Source: Akkermansiaceae bacterium UBA5689
GTDB lineage: Bacteria; Verrucomicrobiota; Verrucomicrobiia; Verrucomicrobiales; Akkermansiaceae
Length of the DNA stretch: 41,496 nt
Direction of reading: 5' to 3'
Assembly: GCA_002420305.1 (NCBI GenBank)
Contig: DIHT01000171.1
Span: 14,405-55,900 of the forward strand
The notes under the pieces were generated by a model. That model was not told the DNA's origin. It made no database searches and was given only the letters and a program-made list of their open reading frames with translations. A program made the translations under genes and the position numbers. Position 1 is the first letter of the stretch. Every line of letters begins with the position of its first letter. Below are positions 1-8,907 of this stretch, piece by piece.

Positions 1-201
1 ACTTTTCAAATCGGCTTCTGTTCTACGGCCCTGACTTGGCTTTTTCTCGAAGCTCTCGGGCAGCAGGAATCGTTTCTGGCACAACTCGCCAATCCAGAGA
101 GCTGGCTCATGCCCACTTTCCTCTGGCTCTCGTTGGCTCTCACCGTCCTCTCCGGCCTCCAGTATGTCTGGAACAGTCGGGATCTCCTGCGGGAAGGCTG
201 A
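1..201 (+). CDS. CDP-alcohol phosphatidyltransferase, C-terminal part (PgsA-like)
   Basis: Frame 1 is open from the window edge to a TGA at 199-201, giving the last 66 residues of a protein whose start is outside the window. The fragment is hydrophobic, with two likely membrane helices (around residues 3-17 and 42-58). It ends in the sequence LSGLQYVWNSRDLLREG, which resembles the C-terminus of PgsA-type CDP-diacylglycerol--glycerol-3-phosphate 3-phosphatidyltransferases. That enzyme makes phosphatidylglycerol phosphate at the inner membrane. The catalytic CDP-alcohol motif lies upstream of the window and cannot be checked, so the family is probable and the exact substrate is not established. 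Confidence 0.6.
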   Translation, partial: TFQIGFCSTALTWLFLEALGQQESFLAQLANPESWLMPTFLWLSLALTVLSGLQYVWNSRDLLREG

Positions 202-363
202 TTTTCAGGCGGAACCTTTCTGGGCAGGCCCCGGATGAGGCCCTGAGCAATCCTGACCTTCTCGAGTCACCCTTTTTCAGGCGGTTTTTCCTGATTCGTT
301 CGGTTGAAACCCTGAAATCTTGGGTTGCCTTATTTGGTTAATGTAATTAAAACTTACAGAGTT

Positions 364-1125
364 ATGAAACAAACTACCCTACTACGTTCTGCCATTCTTG
401 CAGGATCCGCCCTTGTCGCGGGATTCGCCTTTGCCGGCGACGACCCCGTTCCCGCAGCCCCATCCTCTGGCCTCGATGTCGAGTTAGGATTCGGATACAG
501 CAGCGAATACCTCTTCAGGAGCATCAACTTTGGCGATGACCTCTTCTACACGAATATTGGGCTGTCTGGCAGCGGTTCGCTTCCCATCGTTGGAGACGTT
601 GACCTCTCTGCCGGTCTCGACCTGCGCACGGTGAGCGTAGCTGGAGGAATTTCAGACACTGCAAATGGTAGTGTTAGCGGTCAGGAGATGCGGATCAGCG
701 CTGCCGCCACCAAGGCTCTTGGTAGCCTTGACCTGACGGTTGGAGTCACCAATTACTCTTACTTTGGCACGGCTGGCGCCGGAAGCCCAGATGTCATGGA
801 GCCATACATCGCGTTGAGCACGGAGCTCGCGGGACTTAATGTTGGTATTGGTGTCTACGATCAGGACTGGTTTGCAACTCTTGACAACTACATTGAAATT
901 ACCGCTGGTCGCTCGGTAGAGCTCGGTGGTCTTGGACTTTGCGTTAAGGGGGTGATTGGCACCTGGAACGAGTTCGATGACACTCACTACGGTATCTGCG
1001 TTGGACTGCCCATCGATGCCTCTGACAGCATCACCATCACGCCACATGTATCTGCGGTCTTCGGTGACACCTTTTCTGGTGATGACGAGTTCAGCGCCGG
1101 CGTGAATCTCGGTTTTGGATTCTAG
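364..1125 (+). CDS. Outer-membrane beta-barrel protein (TorF/porin-like)
   Basis: The protein has 253 residues. I chose the ATG at 364 over the upstream in-frame start at 325 because it begins directly with a signal peptide: MKQ, then a hydrophobic core ending FAFAG at about residue 24. The mature part has alternating polar/aromatic strands rich in Gly, Tyr and Asp and ends in GFGF, a C-terminal Phe typical of barrels inserted by BamA. The early GFGYSSEYLFRS stretch is like that of TorF-family putative porins. No substrate can be read. The gene stands alone, with a terminator hairpin just after the stop and a convergent symporter gene beyond it. Cysteine pairs in the C-terminal third (residues near 197 and 219) might form a disulfide; this is inference. 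Confidence 0.75.
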   Translation: MKQTTLLRSAILAGSALVAGFAFAGDDPVPAAPSSGLDVELGFGYSSEYLFRSINFGDDLFYTNIGLSGSGSLPIVGDVDLSAGLDLRTVSVAGGISDTANGSVSGQEMRISAAATKALGSLDLTVGVTNYSYFGTAGAGSPDVMEPYIALSTELAGLNVGIGVYDQDWFATLDNYIEITAGRSVELGGLGLCVKGVIGTWNEFDDTHYGICVGLPIDASDSITITPHVSAVFGDTFSGDDEFSAGVNLGFGF

Positions 1126-1150
1126 AAAAATCTCAAGTATCATATTTTAC

Positions 1151-1181
1151 AAAAAAGGGGAGCCGCACGGCTCCCCTTTTT
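1151..1181. terminator. Bidirectional intrinsic terminator
   Basis: An A-run, a perfect stem (AAAAGGGGAGCC / GGCTCCCCTTTT) with loop GCAC, then T residues. The stem is symmetrical with A and T tracts on both sides. It lies between the stop of the barrel protein (1125) and the stop of the convergent symporter (1201), so it can serve both transcripts. Confidence 0.9.
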
Positions 1182-1200
1182 ACGTCCCCTTGATCATTCT

Positions 1201-2574
1201 TCACACCGGTTCGCTGGCAGCAGATCGGGAATCCTCGAGGATTCCTGCCTCTCCCTCGCTCTTGGCAACCACTACTGCGGCACAGGAATCTCCCAGTACA
1301 TTGACCGCAGTCCGGCTCATATCGAGGAGCCGGTCGACTGCAAGAAGGGCCACAATGGCCGCTTCTGCTCCCGGAACTCCTGAATTTTTGAGGATGATGA
1401 AGATCGCGACCAGGCTCGCGGAAGGAATACCGGCCACCCCTACGCTGGTCAGCAGGGCGGCAAGTACGACCACGAATTGCTGAGCGAGGTCCATCTGAAA
1501 ACCCACTACCTGAGCGACAAAGATAACCGCCACGCACTCGTAGAGAGCCGTCCCATCCATATTGACCGTAGCCCCCAGCGGCAGAGTGAAACTGGCGGTT
1601 TTCTTGGAGACTCCGGCATTGTCTTGGATGCACCGCATGGTCACCGGAAGGGTTGCTGAGGAGGACGCAGTCGAAAACGCAGTAAGCAGGGCGGTTCGCA
1701 TGGCCTTGAAATGGGCCAGCGGGTTCACTTTTCCTACGTAGCGAAGAATGAGAGGCATGATCACCGCAAAGTGAATGAATAATGCCGCCAATACGGTGAA
1801 GAAATACTTCCCGAGAACGAGAAAGATCTGGCCTCCCGATTGATAAACAACCGGAACGAGAAGTCCAAAGACTCCGAGGGGAGCGAGGGCCATGATCCAC
1901 CGCGTTAGCAGGATCATGACGTCATTGAAGGCCTGAAAGAACTCCCTCAGAGATTGACCCTGGGACGAGGGCAGCCGCGCGATAGCAATCGCAAAGAGCA
2001 CGCTAAAGAAGATGAGTCCAAGCATTTGTCCATTGTTGGCCGCCGCCTCCACCACGTTGACCGGGATCATCCGCAAGGCGAAATCTGCCAGCATGGCAAA
2101 TAATCCTCCGGTCCCTGTTCCAATCTCTGTAGAACGTGCCTGCGCCGAATTGACTTTGGCGAGCGCTGCCTCACTGGCCTGCTGTCCTTCACTCTCGAAG
2201 GCCTCCCTGATTTCCATGTTCGGTTGTCCATCCGCTCCAAGGCCAGGAGCAATCACATTGACAAGGACCAGCCCTACAACGATCGCACACAGGCTGGTGA
2301 GAGCATAGAATCCCGCGGTTTTACCGAGGAGCCGGCCAAACCCGGACATCCCTCCAAGGCCTGCAATCCCCGCCACCACCGAGGAGACGATCAGGGGCAC
2401 GATGATCATCTTAAGAAGGTTCATGAAAATCGTTCCTACGAACTTGCAGGTCCCCACGAATCCCACGATGAAACCTCCCTCCGCCTGTGCATCAATGGAG
2501 CGGAGGATAAGTGCTGCCAGCGTGGCCAACACCAGCGCACCGAGAATCTGCCAATGTGGCTTAATCTTTTTCAT
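1201..2574 (-). CDS. Dicarboxylate/amino acid:cation symporter (DAACS family)
   Basis: The protein has 457 residues, the usual size for GltP/GltT/DctA-type transporters, and is strongly hydrophobic throughout. Family hallmarks are visible in order: the serine-rich re-entrant hairpin (AFSTASSSATLPVT), the NMDGTALYE motif of helix 7, the second hairpin GIPSASLVAIFIIL, and the helix-8 segment DRLLDMSRTAVNVLGD that contributes substrate-binding Asp, Arg and Asn. Such proteins import glutamate, aspartate or C4-dicarboxylates with Na+ or H+. The Arg in DMSRTAVN is the position that usually contacts a side-chain carboxylate, so an acidic substrate is plausible. The gene is divergent from gltX across a 155-bp region and convergent with the barrel protein. 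Confidence 0.92.
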   Translation of the reverse strand: MKKIKPHWQILGALVLATLAALILRSIDAQAEGGFIVGFVGTCKFVGTIFMNLLKMIIVPLIVSSVVAGIAGLGGMSGFGRLLGKTAGFYALTSLCAIVVGLVLVNVIAPGLGADGQPNMEIREAFESEGQQASEAALAKVNSAQARSTEIGTGTGGLFAMLADFALRMIPVNVVEAAANNGQMLGLIFFSVLFAIAIARLPSSQGQSLREFFQAFNDVMILLTRWIMALAPLGVFGLLVPVVYQSGGQIFLVLGKYFFTVLAALFIHFAVIMPLILRYVGKVNPLAHFKAMRTALLTAFSTASSSATLPVTMRCIQDNAGVSKKTASFTLPLGATVNMDGTALYECVAVIFVAQVVGFQMDLAQQFVVVLAALLTSVGVAGIPSASLVAIFIILKNSGVPGAEAAIVALLAVDRLLDMSRTAVNVLGDSCAAVVVAKSEGEAGILEDSRSAASEPV

Positions 2575-2582
2575 CGTGGTTC

Positions 2583-2698
2583 ACGGTCACGAGTGAGCAA
2601 TTCACGGTCAACTGTAAATCTGCTCAATGACGCTCATCCATGGAGAATCTGCTCCATGCGACCTTCTGACCGCGAGGATCGGCCCCCCGACAGTTGAC
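2583..2698. promoter_or_regulatory. Divergent intergenic region with paired repeats
   Basis: The space between the symporter start (2574) and gltX start (2730) holds an inverted repeat GTCAACTGT (2607-2615) / ACAGTTGAC (2690-2698), a direct repeat CACGGTCA (2583-2590, 2603-2610) and a direct repeat AATCTGCTC (2617-2625, 2646-2654). These are visible in the sequence. Use as operators for one or both divergent genes is inference, and no convincing -35/-10 pair was seen. Confidence 0.3.
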
Positions 2699-2729
2699 TG
2701 CCTACCACTGCTCACCATATACGAGATTG

Positions 2730-4058
2730 ATGTCAGAACCGGTTCGTACCCGCTTCGCCCCCTCTCCGACCGGTTATCTCCATGTCGGCGGAGCACGAAC
2801 TGCGCTCTTCAACTGGCTTTTTGCCCGTAAGCACGGGGGAAGTTTTATTCTGAGGGTGGAGGATACGGACCAGGCGCGAAATACGAGGGAAGCTCGCGAA
2901 GCCATCTTTAGCGGAATGAGGTGGCTTGGACTGGACTGGGATGAGGGCCACGAGCAAGGCGGCGAGCATGGCCCGTATTTCCAGTCCCAGCGAACCGGGA
3001 TTTATGAGCGCTGGTTCGAAAAACTTCGTGAATCAGGACGCGTCTACGAAGACGACGGAGCCTGGCGTTTCAAGTTTGAGCGTAAACCTGTGACCATGAA
3101 AGACCTCGTATGCGGGGAGGTCACCATTGACTATCGGAATGAATCCAATACGCCCGATATGGTGATCAGGCGCTCGGATGGTTCGTTTGTTTTTCACTTC
3201 GTCAACGTGGTGGATGACATCGAAATGAAAATGAGCCATGTCATCCGCGGGGAGGATCATCTCATGAATACGCCCAAGCACCTGCAACTCTTCGAGGCAC
3301 TTGGGCAGAAACCTCCCACCTATGCCCATATTCCCCTGATTCTTAATGCGGATGGCAGCAAGATGTCCAAGCGGGATCAGGGGGCCGCGGTCCACGAATA
3401 CCAGGAGCGTGGATTTCTCCCTTCCGCAGTCAACAACTTCATCGCTCTCCTTGGGTGGTCGCCAAAGGACGATGACGAGATCTTTTCTACTCCAGAGCTG
3501 GTGGAACGGTTCTCGCTTGAGTCTGTTAACCGCTCTCCCTCGCGCTTCGACTGGGACAAGTGCCAATGGCTCAACCACCAGCATCTCATGGCGCTCTCCC
3601 CCGCGGAATTTGCCGCCTTGGCCAAGCCTCATATCACACAGTCCGGGCTTGCCGTTAATGCGGATTATGAGGCGATGGCCGCCAGCGTTCAAGAAAAGGT
3701 CCAGACCCTCACCGAGGTCTCTGAAATGATCGAGTTCTATCTCAAGCTCCCCCCGGTGAACGAAGAGATCATGTTCAAGCTCCGGAAGAACGGTGATGCA
3801 CCCACCCTGCTCGGCGACCTTGCCACCCGCATGGAGAACATCACCGACTGGGTTCAGGCCAAAGAATCCATCGCCCTCACCGCTGAAGCGCATGGGATCA
3901 AACCCGGAAAGCTCATGTTCCCTCTGCGGGTAGCCCTTTCCCAGCGTTCTGGCGGACCAGGCCTCGACGAGATGCTTGCCATTCTGGGCAAAGAAGAGTC
4001 CATTCGTCGTATCAGGATCCTGAGCGAGCAACTTGCCGGAAGCACGGAAAGCCAATGA
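2730..4058 (+). CDS. gltX: Glutamyl-tRNA synthetase
   Basis: Class I aminoacyl-tRNA synthetase of 442 residues that charges tRNA-Glu (possibly tRNA-Gln too, if an amidotransferase pathway exists). The start at 2730 gives MSEPVRTRFAPSPTGYLHVGGA with the HIGH-type signature HVGG at residues 18-21. The upstream in-frame ATG at 2694 would add an unconserved 12-residue leader. The KMSKR loop is at residues 211-215. The central IRGEDHLMNTPKH and LGWSPKDDDEIF segments are typical of bacterial GluRS, and a helical anticodon-binding domain follows. The length is a little below the usual 460-490. The stop overlaps the aroE start by 4 nt (ATGA), which suggests translational coupling. Confidence 0.95.
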   Translation: MSEPVRTRFAPSPTGYLHVGGARTALFNWLFARKHGGSFILRVEDTDQARNTREAREAIFSGMRWLGLDWDEGHEQGGEHGPYFQSQRTGIYERWFEKLRESGRVYEDDGAWRFKFERKPVTMKDLVCGEVTIDYRNESNTPDMVIRRSDGSFVFHFVNVVDDIEMKMSHVIRGEDHLMNTPKHLQLFEALGQKPPTYAHIPLILNADGSKMSKRDQGAAVHEYQERGFLPSAVNNFIALLGWSPKDDDEIFSTPELVERFSLESVNRSPSRFDWDKCQWLNHQHLMALSPAEFAALAKPHITQSGLAVNADYEAMAASVQEKVQTLTEVSEMIEFYLKLPPVNEEIMFKLRKNGDAPTLLGDLATRMENITDWVQAKESIALTAEAHGIKPGKLMFPLRVALSQRSGGPGLDEMLAILGKEESIRRIRILSEQLAGSTESQ

Positions 4059-4990
4059 AGGAACTCTATAACCTTGATGACCTGTCCAGCCGCTCCCTCT
4101 TGGACGAGGGCGCCAACCAGCCTGCGCGCCTTGCCGTTCTCGGTTGCCCCGTTGCACATTCCCTGTCCCCTCAGCTCCATCAGGACGCCCTCGACGAAGC
4201 CGGTAGCGGCGCTCGTTATATTCGACTTGAGGTTCCTCCGGGAAGAGTATCCGAAGCGCTCGAGCGGCTTGCGGCCCTGCAGTTTGTTGGCGTAAATGTC
4301 ACTGTTCCCCATAAGTTTGAAGCTCTCTCTGCCGTCGACGAAATTGACGATTCCGCTGCCATGCTGGGTGCCGCCAACACCATTCTTTTCGATGGTGACC
4401 GAAAACTGGCCTTCAATACTGACGGACCCGGTTTCGTCCGGGCCATTCACGAGGAATTTCTTGTCGATGTGAAGGACCTCCGAATCATGTTGGTAGGAGC
4501 CGGAGGTGGAGCAGGAAGGGCTATCGCCGCCCAGTGCGTTCGGGAGGGTTGCGAAAAGCTGGTCCTTGTCAACAGAACCGTCGAAAAGGCGGAAGCCCTT
4601 GCCAAGGAACTTGCCCCGTATCTGGAGAGCGATAGATTGGAGGGCCCCGGTGACCGCCTCAAAGCCTTTTCCCTCACCTCCCCTGAAGTAATCTCTGAGG
4701 CAGATCAGATAGACCTTATCGTGAATACCACGTCGGTTGGCCTCAAACGGTCTGATTCATCGCCGCTGCCTTCATCATGCCTTCAGCCCCACCATCTGGT
4801 TTATGATACCATTTACAACCCTTCCCAGACACGCCTTTTGCACGAGGCGGAACGGATCGGGGCAAGGGCGGCAAACGGTTGCTCGCTCCTTCTTCACCAG
4901 GGAGTCCTCTCCTTTGAGCTCTGGTTCCCCGGAAAACAACCGCTGGCTACGATGCGCAGATCTCTGAGGAACACTCTGTCCCCACAATAG
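4055..4990 (+). CDS. aroE: Shikimate dehydrogenase
   Basis: NADP-dependent reduction of 3-dehydroshikimate to shikimate in aromatic amino acid synthesis. The protein has 311 residues, somewhat longer than the usual 270-290 because of a short N-terminal extension. Motifs in order: SLSP substrate-binding serines at residues 36-39, NVTVPHK with the catalytic Lys, NTDGPGF with the catalytic Asp, the VGAGGGAGRA nucleotide-binding loop, the NRT segment that reads the NADP phosphate, VNTTSVG, and a C-terminal GCSLLLHQGVLSFELW helix. The start overlaps the gltX stop. It ends 9 bp before the convergent gene at 5000, with no terminator visible between them. Confidence 0.94.
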   Translation: MKELYNLDDLSSRSLLDEGANQPARLAVLGCPVAHSLSPQLHQDALDEAGSGARYIRLEVPPGRVSEALERLAALQFVGVNVTVPHKFEALSAVDEIDDSAAMLGAANTILFDGDRKLAFNTDGPGFVRAIHEEFLVDVKDLRIMLVGAGGGAGRAIAAQCVREGCEKLVLVNRTVEKAEALAKELAPYLESDRLEGPGDRLKAFSLTSPEVISEADQIDLIVNTTSVGLKRSDSSPLPSSCLQPHHLVYDTIYNPSQTRLLHEAERIGARAANGCSLLLHQGVLSFELWFPGKQPLATMRRSLRNTLSPQ

Positions 4991-4999
4991 GAGGGCCGC

Positions 5000-6106
5000 T
5001 CAGGGAAGAACCCAATCTCCGGCCAGAAGCTCAACAATCTCAACCTGATTCTCTTTCAGGTTTCCCTTACCGTTTCCGACCCGGATCACAGCGCGGACAT
5101 CTTCCTGGCGGTCGAGGATGAAGTTGCCGAAGTTGAACAATGCAAGAAGATCGTGGTCCACAGGCGACCCGGAGGGAGCAAAGCCCCAGACCTGCTTGTC
5201 CGAACCGGGAAGCATCACAAGAAACCAGGACCGTTGCTCGTCTACCTTACTGTCGTAGTGAGGTTGCTTGTCCAGACTACAACGAATCATCACCTCTCGC
5301 TGCCCGACAGCCGAAAAGAGGTCCGCGGGCGGCACTTCTCCCCATGCGGTAGACGCCGCCCAGTCCATCCTGAGTCCTTGCTCGGAATTCACAAAGTAAG
5401 TCCGAAAAGGACTCTGATCCTTACGCAGACCCTCAAGGATGAGAAATCCGATATTATTGGTGTCCCCAATAGTCCATTTAAAGGTCCGAGGATCCGCCGT
5501 CATGAAATCTGAATCCCAACCCAATCCATGATCCGTGATTTCCCCCAGCGCAAAATCCCTGTGCCGAAATACCAACTCCGGGATCTTTCCCCCCTCAACT
5601 TGATTCAAGCGGTCAAGAATATCGATCACACCTACATAATGAACATGCGGGTTCTCCTCGAACCAAGCTCTCGGTCCTGTGAAATCAAATTCATCCTCTT
5701 TCGATAGATTAAAGTTGAAGTTGAGCTGCCCCTCGGAAGGCGTCTCTGGTGGGTCCTGGTTAATCAGCACAAATGCGGTGACGATTGCCAGCACAGGAAC
5801 GATAAGTGCAAGAGCCCAGAGCACTACCCGCGCACCCTGCTGACCCGAGGGCGCATTCCCCCAATTCTCATCAACAGCTTTGCCCTCACTTTTAGGAGGT
5901 TTAGCTGTCGTAGCGGGCGACAGCTTTTCCTTAACGGGAATCACGCCTGCTCCTTCATCAGAGCTCATCCCCTCAGGCACCTTTCGTTTCTTCAGCAATA
6001 GCGTCTGCCGGGCGCTCCCCTTGCCGTGTGCCCCTTTTCGCACACCTCTCGTTCCAGAGGGAAGGTTGCCCTCAGTGTCGTTTGGCGGGAGAGGATTGTC
6101 AGCCAT
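5000..6106 (-). CDS. Single-pass membrane protein, paralogue A of a three-gene tandem
   Basis: I do not recognise this family. The protein has 368 residues from the ATG at 6106. A GTG at 6175 would overlap the upstream gene by 20 nt and add 23 residues. The N-terminal ~90 residues are hydrophilic, basic and Pro/Ser-rich, so probably cytoplasmic. One transmembrane helix follows (VVLWALALIVPVLAIVTAFVLI, about residues 93-114), then a ~250-residue domain that should face the periplasm. Two segments recur in the next two genes upstream: an aromatic-containing strand leading to a DW-A motif (LRMDWAAS) and a C-terminal strand pair ending VEIVELLAGDWVLP. This is last in the minus-strand run iscA-hscB-hscA-C-B-A, so a link to Hsp70/Fe-S functions is possible but unproven. 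Confidence 0.7.
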   Translation of the reverse strand: MADNPLPPNDTEGNLPSGTRGVRKGAHGKGSARQTLLLKKRKVPEGMSSDEGAGVIPVKEKLSPATTAKPPKSEGKAVDENWGNAPSGQQGARVVLWALALIVPVLAIVTAFVLINQDPPETPSEGQLNFNFNLSKEDEFDFTGPRAWFEENPHVHYVGVIDILDRLNQVEGGKIPELVFRHRDFALGEITDHGLGWDSDFMTADPRTFKWTIGDTNNIGFLILEGLRKDQSPFRTYFVNSEQGLRMDWAASTAWGEVPPADLFSAVGQREVMIRCSLDKQPHYDSKVDEQRSWFLVMLPGSDKQVWGFAPSGSPVDHDLLALFNFGNFILDRQEDVRAVIRVGNGKGNLKENQVEIVELLAGDWVLP

Positions 6107-6155
6107 GAGCGTGGATTGGAGCAAAAAGGATCCAGACCAAGAGCACAACTCCAAT

Positions 6156-7499
6156 TCACTCAGCCTCGTCAGCACTCAGATTCAGGCGCTTTTCTTCCTT
6201 CTCGGAATCTCCTGTGACACTGGAGAACCTCTCTTGAAATACTCGTTCCCCAGCCACGCCCGACAGCCAGTTTCCAGCGAGAACCTTGTCAACCACCAGA
6301 TAACGCTCGTCATCTTTACCCGTTTTCCATCTTAGCTGAACTCGGACCCGCCGGAGATTCTGGGGATCGCGGTGCCAGAGGCGGGGGTCCCCAGGACGCG
6401 ACCGGCTGGGCTCCCGTTGAAAGATTTCATGGAGACGCCTGCCGTTGTCAGAGTCTCTCGCCACCACAACGGGAGGAGTATCCTGCTTCCACATCTCCTC
6501 AAGATCTTCCCTGAACTGATAAAACTTCAGGACTATTACAGGCGTTCCTTCCTGAACCCGGGTCATGATTTTTCTGGCAAAAAGTCTGAACTCAGCCGGC
6601 TGATTACTCCCCGCAACGTCCGCATAAAACAATGACCACGATTGAGGAGAGTGTCTTACCAGAGCCTCCCAATCGATTTTCCATCTGTTTCTCTCACGAA
6701 CAAATACCACCTCCCGCAAATACGATTCGCCCTGCGCCTCACGGTGAGATTCTGTCTGGAATACCGTCTCGACGATTGGATTACCCCCGGGAACCCTAAT
6801 CACATTAGCGCTCATCGGGGTCAAGCTGCTTCCCGGGCTTAAACTCCACATCCTGCTCGACCGGTAGTGCCTCTGCATTTTCGGAGCAACGTCCGATGAA
6901 TTACTGACAAACTGGGCGCGTCCAACCCAGCTCGCCTCCGCGAGGTAAGAAAGCAAAGTCGTTCTCACGGAGGGAAGCTCCTGCACGAGGAAACGCTGCA
7001 TTCCCTCTTCCATAGAGTCGTCACTCTCAGAATGCTTTGTGCCACCTCTCGTGGATTCTAAATCCGTCTTACCCATCCGAAACTTCACCCCAATCGCAAT
7101 CACCATAAGCAAGATCGACCAGCCCCCAAGATGCAGGAGAAGCCTCGTGGGATTGACTCCACGCTTCTTCGCAGGCCTCCGGAGATTTGCCTGATCCGCT
7201 GACGGCTGAGGACGACTCGGCGCCATGAATGATTTTGGTTCTGGTCCAGCGATAGATCCTTCCCTCGGAGTGGGAGCAGGACGGGCCCATTCCTTGGAGC
7301 TCTTGGTGGTAGCGACATCCCGCTGCACCATTCCCCCTCCGGGCTCCGCCAGCCGGTGACCCTCCCCGCGTGGAGTAATCGTAACCGGCTTGCCAAACTC
7401 ATATCCGCACCCTCCACAGACCCGCTCGGCACCAGCAGACAGTGACACCACCTCTCCACAGGCAGGACAGCGAAACAGTTCCATGGGTGACTCAGCCAT
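6156..7499 (-). CDS. Zinc-ribbon single-pass membrane protein, paralogue B
   Basis: Family not recognised. The protein has 447 residues from the ATG at 7499, preceded by GGCAGGAG at very short spacing; an ATG at 7484 is the alternative. The N-terminus carries a zinc ribbon: CPAC at about residues 11-14 and CGGCG at about 28-32. A Pro/Ser/Arg-rich linker, one transmembrane helix (LLLHLGGWSILLMVIAIGV, about residues 120-138) and an exported domain follow. That domain contains VVFVRERNRWKIDWEAL and ends with a VRVQL...YLVVDKVLAGNW segment. These match the positions of FKYDWEAS/DWF in paralogue C and LRMDWAAS/DWV in paralogue A, which is why I call the three diverged copies. A charged tail of about 30 residues after the NW motif is unique to this copy. 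Confidence 0.7.
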   Translation of the reverse strand: MAESPMELFRCPACGEVVSLSAGAERVCGGCGYEFGKPVTITPRGEGHRLAEPGGGMVQRDVATTKSSKEWARPAPTPREGSIAGPEPKSFMAPSRPQPSADQANLRRPAKKRGVNPTRLLLHLGGWSILLMVIAIGVKFRMGKTDLESTRGGTKHSESDDSMEEGMQRFLVQELPSVRTTLLSYLAEASWVGRAQFVSNSSDVAPKMQRHYRSSRMWSLSPGSSLTPMSANVIRVPGGNPIVETVFQTESHREAQGESYLREVVFVRERNRWKIDWEALVRHSPQSWSLFYADVAGSNQPAEFRLFARKIMTRVQEGTPVIVLKFYQFREDLEEMWKQDTPPVVVARDSDNGRRLHEIFQREPSRSRPGDPRLWHRDPQNLRRVRVQLRWKTGKDDERYLVVDKVLAGNWLSGVAGERVFQERFSSVTGDSEKEEKRLNLSADEAE

Positions 7500-7579
7500 G
7501 ACTCCTGCCGGAGAGGCTACATGCCAAAAGACCCTTCCTCCATCACTTTCTAGAGAGCCCCTGAATTCAGGGGAAATCA

Positions 7580-8698
7580 TTAGGAACCAGAACGACCTTG
7601 AGGGACAAACCAATCTGAATTGACAAATTCTACCAGCTCAAGCTGGTTAGCTCGGGCTCCCTCGGGACCCTGCTGGACCCTCACAGTCACCCGGCCTCTG
7701 GTTAACTCGGTCATTCGAAGGGAGAAATGTCCCCTCATCCGCTTGTTCGCCTCACTTCCGCGTCGCGCAAAAGCCCAAATGAAATTCCCGGCATCACGAT
7801 GATGAATCACATAACACTGGAATTCGAGTTCCGGAAATGCCGGGGGATAAAAAGTGGAAGGGGTCACAATTCCGCGCATCAGTCGGGGGTCCTTACCCAC
7901 GAGCTGGCCCTCTTCTCCCGGGAGCAACTCACTGTAACCCTCGCTGGCTTCCCAGTCATATTTGAAACTTCCCGCAACATCCTTTGTAAAATAGGCCACC
8001 GCCGCCACATAGTCCTTATCCAGCCCCATCAGCATCAGGTAAGGATTCCCCATTAAGGTGGCCGCATTAAGCTGAAGCTGACTGAGTGGATAATATCCTC
8101 CGGAGGAGGGTCTGCGATCCTCCCATGCCTTCCTCTTCTCCCAGGAATTCTTACCGCCCCGCAGGAGCCCGGCCACCTCGGGCCCTCTACCAGAATGAGC
8201 CTCCTCCAAAACCTTAGTTACCATAGGCATAATCTCCGCAGCCCTGATCACAAAGTCCGCGAGGGGAACATCCCTGATATCATCACTGATCACTGCTCGC
8301 TGCGGCTGATCAATGCTGGAAGGTCTGACGGGATTATTGAAGCTCTGCAAAAGAAAAACCACCACGATCCCCACACAGAGAATCCCAGCCAGAACCCACC
8401 ACAGTGAGCCTCCATGAAGGCCAGTCCACGCAGCCTCACCCTGCAACTCCCATCCTGAGCGCTCTCCCTTGTCTGTTTCAGATACAACTGAAGGAGCACG
8501 GATCGATTGTATCGGTTCCTGTGCCCTGACCGCCTTGTGCGGAGGCTTCGCTACGATTTCCCCTGCGGGAATCCGGGACATGACCCTCTCTTCCGAAGCG
8601 AGCTCAGAATCTGATTCATCCACGCCTTCAAGGTCGTCCTCGAACAACGACTTCTCATCCAGAGGAATCTCACTCTGGGAAAACCCCTCTCCGGCCAT
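7580..8698 (-). CDS. Single-pass membrane protein, paralogue C
   Basis: Family not recognised. The protein has 372 residues from the ATG at 8698, which has a good Shine-Dalgarno (TGGAG, about 5 nt away). The frame stays open upstream to 8902, but that extension is Arg/Pro-rich with no RBS. The N-terminal ~95 residues are acidic and hydrophilic, one transmembrane helix (LWWVLAGILCVGIVVVFLL) follows, then an exported domain. The domain contains VAYFTKDVAGSFKYDWEAS and ends with the strand pair VTVRVQQ...QLELVEFVNSDWFVP, shared in pattern with paralogues A and B. It is the copy nearest hscA, with about 200 bp to the hscA stop, and probably belongs to the same transcript. No catalytic motif was seen. 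Confidence 0.7.
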   Translation of the reverse strand: MAGEGFSQSEIPLDEKSLFEDDLEGVDESDSELASEERVMSRIPAGEIVAKPPHKAVRAQEPIQSIRAPSVVSETDKGERSGWELQGEAAWTGLHGGSLWWVLAGILCVGIVVVFLLQSFNNPVRPSSIDQPQRAVISDDIRDVPLADFVIRAAEIMPMVTKVLEEAHSGRGPEVAGLLRGGKNSWEKRKAWEDRRPSSGGYYPLSQLQLNAATLMGNPYLMLMGLDKDYVAAVAYFTKDVAGSFKYDWEASEGYSELLPGEEGQLVGKDPRLMRGIVTPSTFYPPAFPELEFQCYVIHHRDAGNFIWAFARRGSEANKRMRGHFSLRMTELTRGRVTVRVQQGPEGARANQLELVEFVNSDWFVPQGRSGS

Positions 8699-8907
8699 GG
8701 CATCTCCACTCTTCTTTGTCCAAACCGGGTCCCGTCCCGAGGGCTTTCCTCGAAGGGTTCCTCCATGCTCACTCTTTTCGGGAAGAATCGTTTTCCGATT
8801 CGACCTGCGCGGCGGTGGATCAGGTTCTGTCCGATTCTGAGCCAAGGCCCCGGAGGTTAGTGGGAGGGACAAGCCGGGCAACTTAATTCGCCTTCGCCAC
8901 ACTCCCG

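Noticed and set aside
3033..4157. Long minus-strand frame (374 codons) opposite gltX
   Set aside because: It lies wholly against a clear gltX/aroE reading frame, has no family motif, and its composition reflects the complementary codon pattern.
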